Below are positions 11,278-23,279 of a DNA stretch of 64,000 nucleotides, in pieces; the first letter of the stretch is position 1; every line of letters starts with the position of its first letter. The translations under genes and the position numbers were made by a program. A model generated the notes under the pieces. That model made no database searches. It worked only from the letters and a program-made list of their open reading frames with translations, and had not been told where the DNA came from. The DNA comes from Escallonia rubra (Eukaryota > Streptophyta > Magnoliopsida > Escalloniales > Escalloniaceae): NCBI GenBank assembly GCA_033065855.1, contig JAVXUO010003221.1, positions 19,957-83,956 on the forward strand, written 5' to 3'.

Positions 11278-11661
11278 CTTAGTTGCACAAAGCGGGGGCG
11301 GGGACGGGAGCAGGAGCGGGAACGGGGGCGGGGGAGCGTAAGAACCTGGAAGAATTTAAGGTTGGGAGCGGCTTGAATAAATAAATGCGTTAAAGTCAAA
11401 GAGTATTACCATTTCTTGAATATAGTTTGAGAGAGAGAGCAACAAACAAGGACTTGAAGGAAGAGAGAAACAAGGAATTGAGTTGAAAAGGGCTTGATTT
11501 TTAGGTACTCTCTCACTTGTTCCATGCATCTCTGTCCAGCTAACGGGATGGAGTTCCCATATGAGCTTGGGACGAGATCCCATGGAGCTCCTAACTTGGG
11601 ATCGCAAAAGCGAGTTTCCGAGAGAGAAGCGTCACCATATGAGGAGTTTCCTGCAACTAAG
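11278..11661. mobile_element. hAT MITE with 8-bp TSD
   Basis: The direct repeat GACTAGTC (itself a palindrome) at 11270-11277 and 11662-11669 flanks a 384-bp element with termini CTTAGTTGCA and its inverse. The GC-rich inner left part (GGGGGCGGGGACGGGAGC) is subterminal repeat-like. Because the TSD is palindromic, the whole appears as an 18-bp inverted repeat. Confidence 0.82.
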
Positions 11662-11669
11662 GACTAGTC

Positions 11670-12090
11670 ATACAAGTGTTTTATTGTTTTTTTTTCTTTT
11701 CGAGTTGAATGTGATGAAATCGATGAATTGAACATACGAGGTTGCATTAACCGGGGATAGACAACAGACCAGATAATTGTGTCCATTTGTAGCAAATAAT
11801 GAGTGTGGATTAAGATGGTAATTCACTATGAGATCCCAAAAACGTATTTTTGCAGTCAGTACACACTGTACATCATTCTTATAATTGAGAAGGGCTATAT
11901 TGTTTGGACTGATAGTTAGTTGTGCTTCTTAACTTGATGAGAGTGATAGGCTTTCTCTATAGTTGAAGGGGAGATGTCGACAACTTGACACTTGGTTCTC
12001 TGCTTGGTTCATGTGGTGACACTGACTCTTCAGAAACTTCAGGCGTTTTTGAAGATCAACTGACTACCAGTTTAAAGTCTTGATTGATGA
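11670..12090. other. Intergenic spacer between hAT elements
   Basis: No gene is supported. An open stretch of about 115 bp (11967-12083) ending in TGA has a coding-like look, but it has no start or plausible splice acceptor in frame. Confidence 0.4.
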
Positions 12091-12098
12091 CTGTCAGC

Positions 12099-12920
12099 CT
12101 ATGAAGCACCGGTGCGGCACTTAGGGTGAAGCACCGGCATCGGGTACACGTCGGGTGCAGCACCGGTGTGTGTCCAACTTTTTTTTTTATTTCTTAAATC
12201 CCGGGTTCGGCTCGGGTGTGTATCGGCAATGTGAAAGGCAGATCTGTCACCACCGGCGACCACTGGCAATCTGAGAGAAGAAGTAGAAGCAGCAGCAGAA
12301 GAAGAAGAAGAAGAAGAAGAAGAAGAAGAATGAGAAGGAGAAGAAGAATGAGAAGGAGAAGGAGAAGGGGACTTACCGGAAACCCACTGCGGCGTGCGCC
12401 GTGCGCTTGCTTCCAGAGAAGAAGGAGAAGGAGTCGATCTCTGTCTGTCGATGTTCTCTATGTTTTGACGTTCTGACTTTTGAGTTTTTGACATCTAGTT
12501 TTGTTATATTATTTAAGGACCCCAATTGTTAAGTTATTACACAAACCAACCCCAGTACTTCAAAGAAATAAAAGTAATACCACATAAAAAAATTATTATG
12601 TTCAGTTCTACAATTTTAATATTTGTAAAACAACCCATTAAACTTAACAAATTCTTACTAATTTGGTTGAAAGCTTTAAAATTTACAAAAGCACCCATTA
12701 AACTTAAAACTCACTACTTTGGTTGGAATATTAATATCTTTTCACATATATCAAACACATATATTATGATCATTAAGATTTAAATTGTTTAAAAATTAAA
12801 TACTAAGTATACATAATTAAAAAAATATTTATAAAATATGCCGTATCCCTGCGCACCCATATCCTAAATTTTTAAAAAATGCCGTATCCGCGTATCTGCA
12901 CCCGTGTCCGTGCTTCATAG
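12099..12920. mobile_element. Non-autonomous hAT element with 8-bp TSD
   Basis: A perfect direct repeat CTGTCAGC (12091-12098 and 12921-12928) flanks termini CTATGAAGCAC and its inverse GTGCTTCATAG. Subterminal words ACCGGTGC/GGATACGG are typical of a widespread plant hAT MITE family. The 822-bp interior has a GAA-type microsatellite and AT-rich DNA but no transposase. Confidence 0.92.
12283..12372. repeat. (GAA)n-type purine microsatellite
   Basis: AGAAGCAGCAGCAGAAGAAG grading into a long GAA run with GAGAAGGA interruptions, inside the hAT element. Arg- or Ser-rich peptides predicted here are artefacts of the repeat. Confidence 0.9.
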
Positions 12921-13091
12921 CTGTCAGCATAGTCCTAGTTGTTTACAAGGCAATACATCTGTGAACACCAACTGATACGAATTGAAGTGTCTAAAGCATC
13001 AGATTTGGAATTGGGATTCTACTTCTATTCCTGAATATTTTTAGTGCGAATGAGGACCCAAAAAAACTCTGATGCTGGTCAGAAGTAGGAG

Positions 13092-14387
13092 TAGGGATGG
13101 CAATTTGATCCGCACCGGGCGGATATCCGCCCCGCCCCAGTCCTATAAGAGCGGGTATTTTTGACTTTGACCGGGTCATGGAGCGGATACGGTAACAAAA
13201 ATCTAAACCCGCAGCAGATACGGGTCGAGTATGGTATTTAGTCTTATCCGCCCCGGTATCTGACCCGTACCTGCCCTATATATAATTTATCCTAACCCTA
13301 GATCAAATGCTATCATCTCAGCCGTCCATCTCCATATATATATATATTCATAAAAACCTAAACACACTATTTTGTTTCTCTTCTTCTTCTCTCTCCCTTT
13401 CTCTCATGCCCGCCGCTCAGCTTTTCATCTCTCTGTGCCGCACTGTCATCCCCTACACATGCCGCCACACCACTAGCCACCGTCCTCCACTTGCCACCAT
13501 CCACCACTAGCAACCCACTCCTTCACCGTCACCATCCATAAAGCGATTTCAGCGTCATGGACCGATTCACCATCAACGGTCCCAGCCCGGCGACGGATTC
13601 AAGCCACGCTGAGCGTTGTACTGTGTTGTCAATTGGATGCCCATCGTATGGCTAGATTATTACTTTTGCAGAGAATGATTGAAATTCCTATTGTGGCCTA
13701 GATCTGGGGTGGCTGAAATGAAACAACGCCGGAAACAAGCGGCATATACGGTACATAATGTTTATCTGCAAAGTGCAAATGGGGGATTGCATCTGCACTT
13801 GTATTGCAAAACAGTGATGCTGTACATATATCCCGGTCACGTGGTGCTTGAGTACAGTTGTTTAAAGTCATTTTGTTGTGAAGTGTGGTAGAACAGTAGC
13901 TTAGAATGGTACCCTGCTTCAATGGGGTTGCAACTATCATTTCTTGAGGGTTGAAGCATGTTGTTTTGATGTTACAAACCAGTTTGTCCATAGGTAATGC
14001 GAGACAGTTATGAATCTTTTTGCAAGTTGGGGAATTTTGAACATGAAAAGGCCTTTGGATGGGTCTTTGCTCTTTATTCTGGAAAGTGGAAAGTGTCACC
14101 ATGTCCTCATCTGCTTCCTTCTTAACCCCTTTAATCAGTAACAATACCACAAAAGAAATGTATATACGTGTAGGAACAAATCATGTTTTTGATTCAAATC
14201 ATGTTTCTGATTCTTGAGTGAGGTCGGGGCGGATCGGGGCGGGGTTGGGGTCTTTAATTGTCCTCCGAATCGAGGATGGTAGTTACCATTCTTGACCCGG
14301 TAGCGGGGCGGAGTCGTGTATAAATAATATCGGGGCGGGTACGGATTTTATAAGATCCACATCCGACCCGCCCCATTGCCATCCCTA
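13092..14387. mobile_element. Non-autonomous hAT element with 8-bp TSD
   Basis: A perfect direct repeat AGTAGGAG (13084-13091 and 14388-14395) flanks termini TAGGGATGGCAAT and its inverse ATTGCCATCCCTA. Subterminal blocks are rich in GGGGCGG/CCCGCCCC, as in many plant hAT elements. The 1296-bp interior has no transposase and no supported gene. Confidence 0.93.
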
Positions 14388-14395
14388 AGTAGGAG

Positions 14396-16920
14396 ATGGT
14401 AGCAGTGTTTAGATGCCCTTTTAGCTGAATTCTCAGGCTAGACTTTGATTCTCTCTCTCTCACACACACACAAACACACAGAAACACAGCTGAAAAGTTT
14501 ACGGGTCAGCTTCTGTCGGTTGTGCCCCTCGGAGGTGTCATTGGCGCGTTAGTTTCATCCATGTAGAAATGTACCCTTCTACTAGAAAGCTAGATTGAAG
14601 GGAGTGGTTGCCTTAGTTTACTCAAAAGAGGAAGTTGACAATCAGTTGTGATTTAAAAGAGCATATTGAGCATATCTGAATTGAGCTTTGTTTCTTGATA
14701 GACAGTTGCATCAAATGATGTTTCGGATACTTTATGAACAGAATTCCGTAGTTGTTTTGCATGAAGACAAACACTGGGAGATGAAAGAACAAGGAGCCTT
14801 GACACAATTTTGGAGCTGCATGGTTAATGAAGGGCATATCTTCGGAGAGGCAGCTTGGTGAAATTTATGCCAAATTTTCATCGCTTGTTTGAAATTTTGA
14901 GAGGACTCTAATATCTTACAAGGTTGATGAGGGGAGCAAAGTCTGAAATCCACGTTTTAGAGGCGGGGTCGATGATTTCTGAAACTAGCAAAAGTGCATT
15001 CACTGCATTGTGCTGAAGAGGTGAATGGGAAGATCCCATCCATTTGGCATCCCACAAGTCCACGTGACAAAAAGAAAAATTTATGAGTCTAATTGGTAGA
15101 GCAAGGCGAAGGTTAGAGCAAGGCGAAGGTTAGAGATTGACATTATTGTTTTTGGGAGCAGCCGGCCAATGGAGCAATTTGACGTTCTTGATTTCACTTA
15201 AACTTCTTATTCTGGACCCATCCAATTTCTACTGCTCAGAGATTTCTTAACAAACCCTCCATAGTATTAATGTGAATTAAGTCTTAAGAACTCACAGATT
15301 AATATTGAGGGTTTGTGTGGCGAATGGCATCTACTCCTTTGCTTCTGCATGGCTTCAACACAGAATCAGGTGAAGAAGTTGACAGATCTCATCATCTGGA
15401 TTTCTGGTTAACATATTAGACTGCTTCTATCTTACTTATTTAGAGCGATCGAGAAACACATGCTCTTGAGCTGGATAGGCATATATATAATGAGCTTTAG
15501 CTTGTTCAGCACAGTTTTTGTATATATTTAGAATGTCTAATCAGCTTGTTGTCTGCTTATGCATTTCTTTGATCTTTGTTTGGTGATTTTGTTTGATGGG
15601 CTAGTGCCTCATTGTCATATTGAGTTGTATTTGGGCTTCCTGACCCTTCACCTCCACCCACTCGCATGAGGTCTCACAAATAAAAGAATAACCTGGGAAC
15701 AAAGTCGATAGCGGGGAGAACAAGGTAGGCTCTAGAACTATTCTTGTTTGGACTTTTGAATGCCTAGTGATTCAAATATTTTCCATTTTGTTTTCTCAGT
15801 GGTGGAAAAAGAAAGGTAAGAGGTTACCGCAAGTATGGCGTAGATTATTTTTGCAGGCCCAGTTAAAGAGTTAATCGCGTTTTGAATGGCAGCGTTGAGT
15901 TGGTTGTCCAGCCCATATTTGCACTAAAATATTGTGCTTCGATTTGCATGGGTTACATAGCCAATAACACCAGGAGAAAAATGCAGCAAAGCAAATAGGC
16001 TTCGTGCTGGTGACAGCAGCCTCGCTGAAATTCTTGGAAATCCAGTACTATTGCTGTGTGGAGCACTAGTGCACATACAAAGTGATTCCTGAAGCACAAA
16101 CCGAGTTTGGGTCTAATGATCCACAAACCTCATGCCACCGCCTTCTGGAGCAGTAGCTATTATTTCCTACTAATTTCACAGCACATGCACAAACATCATG
16201 CCTGCATGGAATTTGTGTTTCCTTCTCTTGTCTTTCCTCAACTATTACAAGCAAGGAATTCGACCGAAGGGGAACAAGAGGAGACCGAGCAAGTCCCTAC
16301 TGTTGTGCCTCTCTCTACATAGTTACAAGTTTGACGAACTTTACTGGTAAAGTAACATGATTCAAGATTGGGGCATAAACAAGGAGGCTTGTTATTTTCG
16401 TAGGAAACACATGAGCCAAGAGAGCGCGAGTCAAGTGAAAGTACCGAACATATGCGAATTTTCACCTGCCCGAGTGCTTGATGTATCTGAACCCCATCGA
16501 GCAAAGCTCCGATATTCTTTTCACTTTTTTCCCTTAGGTAACACGATTCTGTAGAAGGACAAACCCACCTTCAGTCAATGGAAACAACCCGAATTTCATT
16601 CTGGCACTCCCTATCGCCCTTTGAAGAAATGATGCCAAGCTTTGAGGGCCTTCTTTGTCCTATTGTGAGCTTCCATACCTGAAGTTCTTGGCATGACTTT
16701 CTGTTGGCTATGTTAAAATCATTTTTACTGTGACCAATAAAGTATGGACACATGGATGACATAGAACCGCCCAGAAAAATGTATCTAGAAGGACACACGT
16801 TCATCAGGAAAGTGGGCATAATTGCTAGGCAGTTATTGAAGACGCCGCCAGTTGTCAAGTTAATATGACATGGTCAGGCAGTTTAACACGATTGCGCAGG
16901 AAATAAAGGTTTGTATGAAA
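14396..16920. other. Intergenic, no gene supported
   Basis: A CT/CA microsatellite lies at 14450-14485 and a short direct repeat (GAGCAAGGCGAAGGTTAGA twice) near 15100-15135. No ORF shows family motifs. The short ORF at 15327 (31 codons) is not convincing. Confidence 0.5.
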
Positions 16921-16924
16921 TTGT

Positions 16925-17125
16925 GTGAGGAAAAATAACTGTTAGCAAAAACGGGGCAATCGGTAATAGTAGTTGACAAGCAGTTTCCAACGAAGGAAGA
17001 CTGCATAAAGGAAGACAGTTGCCAACAACAGCGAGGCGATCGATAGAAGCAGTTGACAAGCAGACTGCATGGAGGAAGACAACTGTCAGTAGAAACGAGG
17101 TGATCGATAGTGGTTGACAAGCATT
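16925..17125. repeat. Degenerate ~75-bp tandem repeats
   Basis: Three diverged copies of a unit containing AACTGT-AG-A-AAACG-GG followed by CGATCG.TAG...GTTGACAAGCA (around 16930, 17010 and 17085). Predicted peptides here are repeat artefacts. Confidence 0.6.
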
Positions 17126-17846
17126 TTTCAGCAAATGATTGGAATGAACGGTTATGGGCAATCGAGGGATGGGTACAAAAAGCGAGTATAAAAGAAAGAG
17201 AAGGGCAACATGAAAAGGGTTTTCAAATTCAGATATCAAACTTGACTTGAAAAACTCAAGTCTGGATGAATCAGTTCTTGTTTTTCCTAGTATTTATCAA
17301 AGTGTTTACATGATTTGCCTTATATCAACATATAATCCTGTCCGTTATCATACATATTTTCAGTGCATTGTAAAAATATTATGTCTTTGTGGGCGCGGCG
17401 TTTGTAGATTTGTAAAGTATTTTATCTTTAGTAAGTTTCTATTTTTAGTGAAGTCCTTAGGGCCGAGAGGGAAAAAAGATCTCACACTTTTAATCAATTG
17501 TGCTACGGGTGCACAACTTGATTGTGAGTTTGCCCACAGCGCAAACACTTCCATATAGTTTGAAATGCACACCATTAAATGATCAAAATATATTATCACA
17601 TTACCAAAATTCCAAGTGTAATGTTTGCCAATTCATGGACGGTTTTACTAAATCTACTAGTGTTGTTCTTCATCTGATAGTAATTTATTGAGCATTTGGT
17701 AGCAAACAATAACAATTGGTGCAATTCAAATTAAACTACTAGAATGCTCCATGAAACTTTTTCAAAACAAAAGCAGAGAATACATGTCATAAGTCATTTC
17801 TTAGTTATATTCAAAATGGGAGTCGACTTGCCCATAAAAAAAGGTC

Positions 17847-18143
17847 TTATACAGTATTATAACATTGTTGGACTCATTTTTTAACAGCTTAAGTTTTCAG
17901 AGCAGATGTTAATTTAACATGATATCAAAACTTTGGTTTTGACAAGGTCTCGGGTTCGATTATTCTCGCTTGTAAATTTTGGTCCCCTTTTACTGCAGTG
18001 CAATTTACACTCATTTTATTTGTGCATTTCGACCTTGATTTGTTTCTCTACTTGCAATTGGGGTTTTGAGGGGGAGTGTTAAGCATGGTAACACTTTTGG
18101 CCTCATTTTCTAACAGCTTAAATTTTTAGAAATGATAACTATT
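17847..18143 (+). mobile_element. TRIM-like miniature LTR element
   Basis: Two short direct repeats (~80 bp) share GACTC/GCCTCATTTT-TAACAGCTTAA (17861-17900 and 18091-18130). The left copy is followed by TGATATCAAAAC, close to the methionine-tRNA primer site TGGTATCAGAGC. The right copy is preceded by a purine tract TTTTGAGGGGGAG and begins TGTTAA. Tiny LTRs, a primer site, a polypurine tract and no coding capacity are the layout of a TRIM. The outer ends are decayed. Confidence 0.5.
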
Positions 18144-19245
18144 CGAACCAAGAAAATTTGCAATATATCAGCATAAGCAAGACTGATCTAGAGGCATCAA
18201 GCATGCCACGTCATCTTTATGTGAGAATTCAGCCTGAGAACAAGTTCTCACTTATGGCCAATTCGTGCTAGTGCAAGTGAGACAAGTTTGTGGCTGTCAA
18301 ACCACACTGCCGAATTGAAGACAACAATTGGCTAAACGACGGGTGGCAAGTTCTGAGTATGGAAAAAGCACATGACTACTTGACATAGGGCATAAAGTTT
18401 TACTATGCTACGTGTTATCAAGAAGAGAGTTGTAAAAAGAGGTGCAAAGAGCTAGATGAAATTTTAGTCAAGAAGGTAAAACAAGGTTCTCTCTAAGCTC
18501 AACACTTGGCAAGGTCAAATCAATCAAAGGACCTTAACGTGAACTAAATAGTAGAACAAACACGATTAAACACGTGGTAGCTCCATATTGGGTCGCCCTG
18601 GGAGCTTGGCATAATTAGAGTAACAAAGCAAACACACATAAAATGCGTGGTAGCTTCAGATTGGATTGACCAGAGGCAAATGTTACAACTTCGCTATAAA
18701 AGCCATAATTTGTCTCAATTGAGCTTCTTTAGCACCAAACACAAACGATCTCATGACTTATGTTATCTCACCTTAGTTTTCCTTAAGTAAGTAGATTTAT
18801 CTTATGCTAATATTAAACCATCAAACTAAGTGTTTGTCTTATGCACAGTCTCCCAAAGCGTGTTCGGTCTTTGAATCAAGTGTTTTGTATACTTAGAGTG
18901 TGTCACTTGTATAAAACTGTTTATGTGCAAGCACTATGAAGGTAAACTGTCTTTTTTATTGTATTATTATGTTTGGTTTGGTCAGAAGTATGAGTAGATT
19001 AGATAGAAGAAATGGTAACATAAATAGCATTGAAAATGTCCTTAGACATTAGCCCAAAAGAACTCTGAGGATATTTTCAAGTCCTCATAGATCGTTAAAA
19101 GAAGTCAAATTAGGCACTTCCCCCCAAATGTTAGACCAGAATTTTGTTTCACATGTGGTCCCGTCAAGAACTGGCAAGCTCGGGCATAATAACTCATCTA
19201 TTTTTTTGTACCCGTGTGGGTGTGTGAGCATTTCAAGAGCGAACA
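18144..19245 (+). repeat. 5' LTR of decayed Gypsy element
   Basis: Contains a TATA box (CTATAAAAGCC, 18694) and internal subrepeats (GTGGTAGCT.CA.ATTGG twice). It aligns with 20519-21575 over most of its length. Confidence 0.7.
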
Positions 19246-19292
19246 ATTTTTGGCACACCCACTGGGATATATTTGTGCTTTTTTCTGCAAAC

Positions 19293-19851
19293 ATGGTTGT
19301 TACTAGGATAGATCCTACTTAAAAGCCTGTAACACCAAACCCCCAAAATCCCAATATGGCCAGCACCTCTAACTCAGAAGGCTCTATAAGGATTGAAGAA
19401 GTGGGGAAGATTAGTTGAACCCGTTTGGAGATCAAGGGGAACCTTAAGGAGATCCTGAGCCATAACATGTCCCAGAGGATGATGAGCGTGTTCGAGAACA
19501 TCCAAAGGAGTATGTGTGAGAGCACAGCCATTATTTAGAGACTTTCTAAGCAGGACTAGGAACTTTGAGTGGCAAAAAACATATCGCAGGGTCCCCTTAC
19601 CATATAATATGGGACCCAGGTTGAATCTAGGAGCAAGTAGCCAGTGGGGGGCAAACCAAAATTATGGTGATTATCAAGCCCAAATCAACCCACAAGATAA
19701 TCAGGTTAGGCAAGGAAACAACCAAGGTTGGAGGACCCAAGAAGAAAACAATCATAACATTCACATTGATATATTCGGGGGGCAATATGGGTTGAACCAA
19801 CCTTACACTCAGGCGTATTATCCTTATATTTATCCCAACATTCCCAATTGA
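19293..19851 (+). pseudogene. gag relic
   Basis: After the primer-binding site an ATG (19293) opens a frame stopped within ten codons. Further on, 19516-19851 stays open and encodes an Asn/Gln/Tyr-rich segment (QGNNQGWRTQEENN ... QAYYPYIYPNIP), the composition of a Gypsy gag linker. There is no protease or polymerase. The assignment rests on position and composition. Confidence 0.4.
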
Positions 19852-20518
19852 TGGTTACTAGAGAACTCGTTGAAGGGAACCTATTATAAGGAACCTAACC
19901 CTGGGATTTATGCTATAGAAGATCGGTCTGAAGTTGAACCGAAATAAATTATTGGCATGAAACCTTAATTCTCTAAAGCCGTAGTTTGGCCTGAGAAAGG
20001 GCCTAATCTAAGTTTGGCTAAAGAGAAAGCCAGAGACAAAGTTCACACTATTGAAATTGCTAAGCCGATTAGATCTATTGCATGTATCATGATAAGTGGA
20101 CTCATTTGACTAAACATTGCATTATGTTTCATAATTTGGTACATGAAAAGATCGAGACTGGCCTGATCATGTTCACAGAAAAAGGCCAAAGAGCATAAGG
20201 TCGACAATAATCCATTCCACGCATCCATGAATGGCCTACATATTCCCATCAACACTATTAGAATTCTTACCCGTAAAGGATATTGTATAAAAAATAGAGA
20301 AACTCAATCGGCCCATGGCTCTCAAGGCTGAAATTGTCATCCAACTATTACAGTGCATTTAAAATTTTCAATCAAAAGCATAGGAAAAAGCGCAAACGGC
20401 AAAAATGGTAACATGCATTTATGGCGAGGTTGCCTGACAGGGTGGAAGTCTAGCGTGTCACATACAACAGTTAAAATACCATGATGACATCATCTCGCTA
20501 TTTTGGGGGGAAATTTTT

Positions 20519-21575
20519 TGCACCAAGAAAAAGGGCAACGCATCAGCTTAAGCATGGTATATCTAAGGGCATCGAGCATGCCACATCATCATTGGGTGAG
20601 CAATCGGCTAGAGAACAAGTCCCTACTAAAGGCCAGATTAGTACTAGCGTTAGTGGGACATGTTGGTGGCTGTCAAATCCCATCGCATAAATTGAAGACT
20701 GTAACGGCTAAATGACATGTGGCAAGTTCTGAGCATAAAAAACAAATAACTCTTTCACATAGAGCCTAAAGTTTTTCTATTTTACGTGTCATCAAGAGAA
20801 TAGTTGTAAAAAATGTGTCAAGGGCAAAAGCTACCAAGAAAGTAAAACGAGGTCCTCTCCAGCCTCAACACGTGACAAGGTTGGATCAATTATGGGAGCT
20901 TTATGTGACCATAAGAGTAAACCGAGTAAGCTTGAACACGTGACAACTCCATATTGGATCGACTTGAAAGTTTGGCATAAATAGAGTAACAAAGCAGGCA
21001 TGCCTAAAATGCGGGCATGTCCAGTTTGGATTGACCAGAGTTTAGATGATTACAACTCGGCTATAAACGCCATAAATGTAATCTTAATTGACCTTCTTCA
21101 GCACTAGACACAAACTATCCCATAGTTTATGTTATCACTCCTTACTTTACCTTAAGTAAGCATATTTATCTTAGGTAGGATAGGACCATCAAACTAACTG
21201 TTTGTAATCCAGACAGTCTCCAAAGTATATTTACTGAATGAAGTGCTTTGTACACTTAGAGTGTAATCATTTCTATAAAGTCGTTCATTTGTAAGTACGA
21301 TGAAGATAGACTGCCTTTATTGATGTTATTATTATGCTTGGGTTGATTAGGAATAGGAGTAGATTAGATAATATCGATAGCATCAATAGCACTAAAAAAA
21401 GTACTAAAGCATTAGGCCAAAAGAACTCTCTGGAATATTATCAAGTCCTTATAGATCGTTTAAGAGAAGTCAGATTAAGCACTTTCCCTACAAGTGGTCC
21501 CGTCAGGACCTAGCACATCACAACTCTCGCATCTTTCGCACCTATGCGGGTGCCTGAACATTCCAAGAGCAAAAA
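20519..21575 (+). repeat. 3' LTR of decayed Gypsy element
   Basis: Begins TG after a G-rich polypurine tract (20501-20513). The TATA box is at 21061. It is strongly diverged from the 5' LTR. Confidence 0.68.
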
Positions 21576-21662
21576 TTAACTTGATATTTATCATATTGTG
21601 CATTGCTTTGCCTATTAAGCTTGATGCTTGATGGTTCCACTCACTATCGGTCCTAGTAAATA

Positions 21663-22023
21663 CTGGCTCCGTCCCACATAATTTGATTAACTTTTTTCAC
21701 GCAGATTAATGACTTAAGTGATATATTGTGTGTTTCTTATTTTACCCTTTAGAGAGAGGACGAGAAGAAAGTGGGCCAGGAGAGAGCAAATGGATTAATG
21801 GAGTGTTAAATGTAGAGGGAAATGAATAAAAAAGTGTAAGAAAGTTGACCAAGAGAGAGAAAATGAGTTGGAGATTTATGTAGAGAGAGAAATAAAATAA
21901 AAAAAGTGTAAAAATGGTAAATAGGTAAGAGTACATACAAAATCTTTCTTAATTTTAAAATGAGCTACTTTTGTGGGACGACTCAAAAAGAAAAGTTGAT
22001 CAAATTATGTGTGACAGATGAAA
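21663..22023. mobile_element. mariner/Stowaway-like MITE
   Basis: The left end CTGGCTCCGTCCCACATAAT and the right end, the inverse of CATCTGTCACACATAATTTG, are mirror copies flanked by TA. The interior carries the same GAGAGAGAAAATGAGTTGG..GTGTAA segments as the copy at 34226. Confidence 0.75.
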
Positions 22024-23279
22024 TAACATTTTTAAAAAGTTTAAAGTTACTGTAGCACCTGCATCATTAGGTTTGCATTTAGCAGCACATATATATCTAT
22101 ACTACTTATAAAAGTGTGGATAGATGCAAATCATTTTTTGGATAAAATTACCCTTATAAAAATTAAAAATACCATTAACACCCTTTTAATCTTGTTACAT
22201 ATTTATTTTTATTTTTTCTCACTTCCGATGCATGTTCATGTTCCATCCATAATCTTTTGAAATTAATAGCTGGACTACTTCAACCTCACGACTATACATA
22301 TTCATCGTATCAATCCTTAAAAACCTTCCTCTTCAACTTCCCATTCCTCCGCTCCACTACACCAACAGGCTTCCACCCTATAGCAGTTTTCTTTTTACCT
22401 CCTTTAAATTAGAAAATTGCAAGATCTCTAATTGCTCAAATTGGGAAACTAATTATTTTTATGTTTTCATCCATGCAGGTATGAAGCAAAGATATGATCT
22501 CTTAGTTTCACGAAGTTCTAGACACTTGAAAGTGAGTACTAAGATTCTTACTACTCCTTAAGGAATTAGAATTTTTTTTTCTTTCTGCAACTATTATTTG
22601 TCCTTTTTGAGGTATGGTTTTATAGAAAAGTTATCTACTGTCAATTAACTTGATTATTATTCCGTGTCGCAGTTACTTTTGGTCTCATATTTATTTGTTT
22701 GGCTATTATATGACGGACACTACACAATTTGCTTATTTAAAATGGATAGATACTTTCACTATGTTTTTTGCCGTGTATATTTATCTTTCTTTTCCGCCAG
22801 TCATGTGAGTTCTCTAACTTCATATTCGAGGCACATAAATTTTATTGTGTACTCGCAATTGATCTTAAGCAATATCTGGAGTAGTTTGCCATGAAAATGT
22901 AACTATGTGTTTGTGTGACGGATACTCTTGGGTTAAAGAAAATTGGTTTAGTTTAATAGAGCGCTGAGCGCATAACTTGATTTCAACCAACCATAAGCTT
23001 GTAGTGTGTATGAACACGAGACAAAATTTATAGTCTACACAATGTTTCATTTCTGAACAAAAGTAGAAATCATGAGTAGAGTTATACAACTAGGTCTTTA
23101 GAGTATCCTCCAGATTCATGACTTTTAGAATTTTTGTGTTAGCTATAGCATGACCTTCCCTAGCTGTGTATTTTACAGCTGCTATTATTTATATTAAGTG
23201 GTCATTTTTGTAATTTTTTTTTCATGAAAGGACTCCTTTTTTATTTTTCCTTAGTAATATGACCTCCAAATTTAATCTA

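Larger units (their letters stand above)
18144..21575 (+). mobile_element. Decayed Ty3/Gypsy-type LTR retrotransposon
   Basis: Two diverged direct repeats of about 1.1 kb (18144-19245 and 20519-21575) share, in order, ACCAAGAAAA, GCATGCCAC.TCATC, GTGGCAAGTTCTGAG, TAT.TTACGTGTCATCAAGA and a CGGCTATAAA-type TATA box. After the left repeat, TTTTTGGCACACCCACTGGG resembles a Gypsy primer-binding site. TTTTGGGGGGAAA precedes the right repeat as a polypurine tract. Only ~1.2 kb of internal sequence with a gag relic remains. No TSD can be read, so this is an old copy. Confidence 0.75.

Noticed and set aside
11967-12083. Coding-like open stretch ending in TGA
   Set aside because: An in-frame stop lies just upstream and no splice acceptor restores a frame; no family recognised.
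15800-15880. Short WRKY-like reading (RGYRKYG)
   Set aside because: Lacks the WRKYGQK core and zinc ligands, and stops within a few codons.
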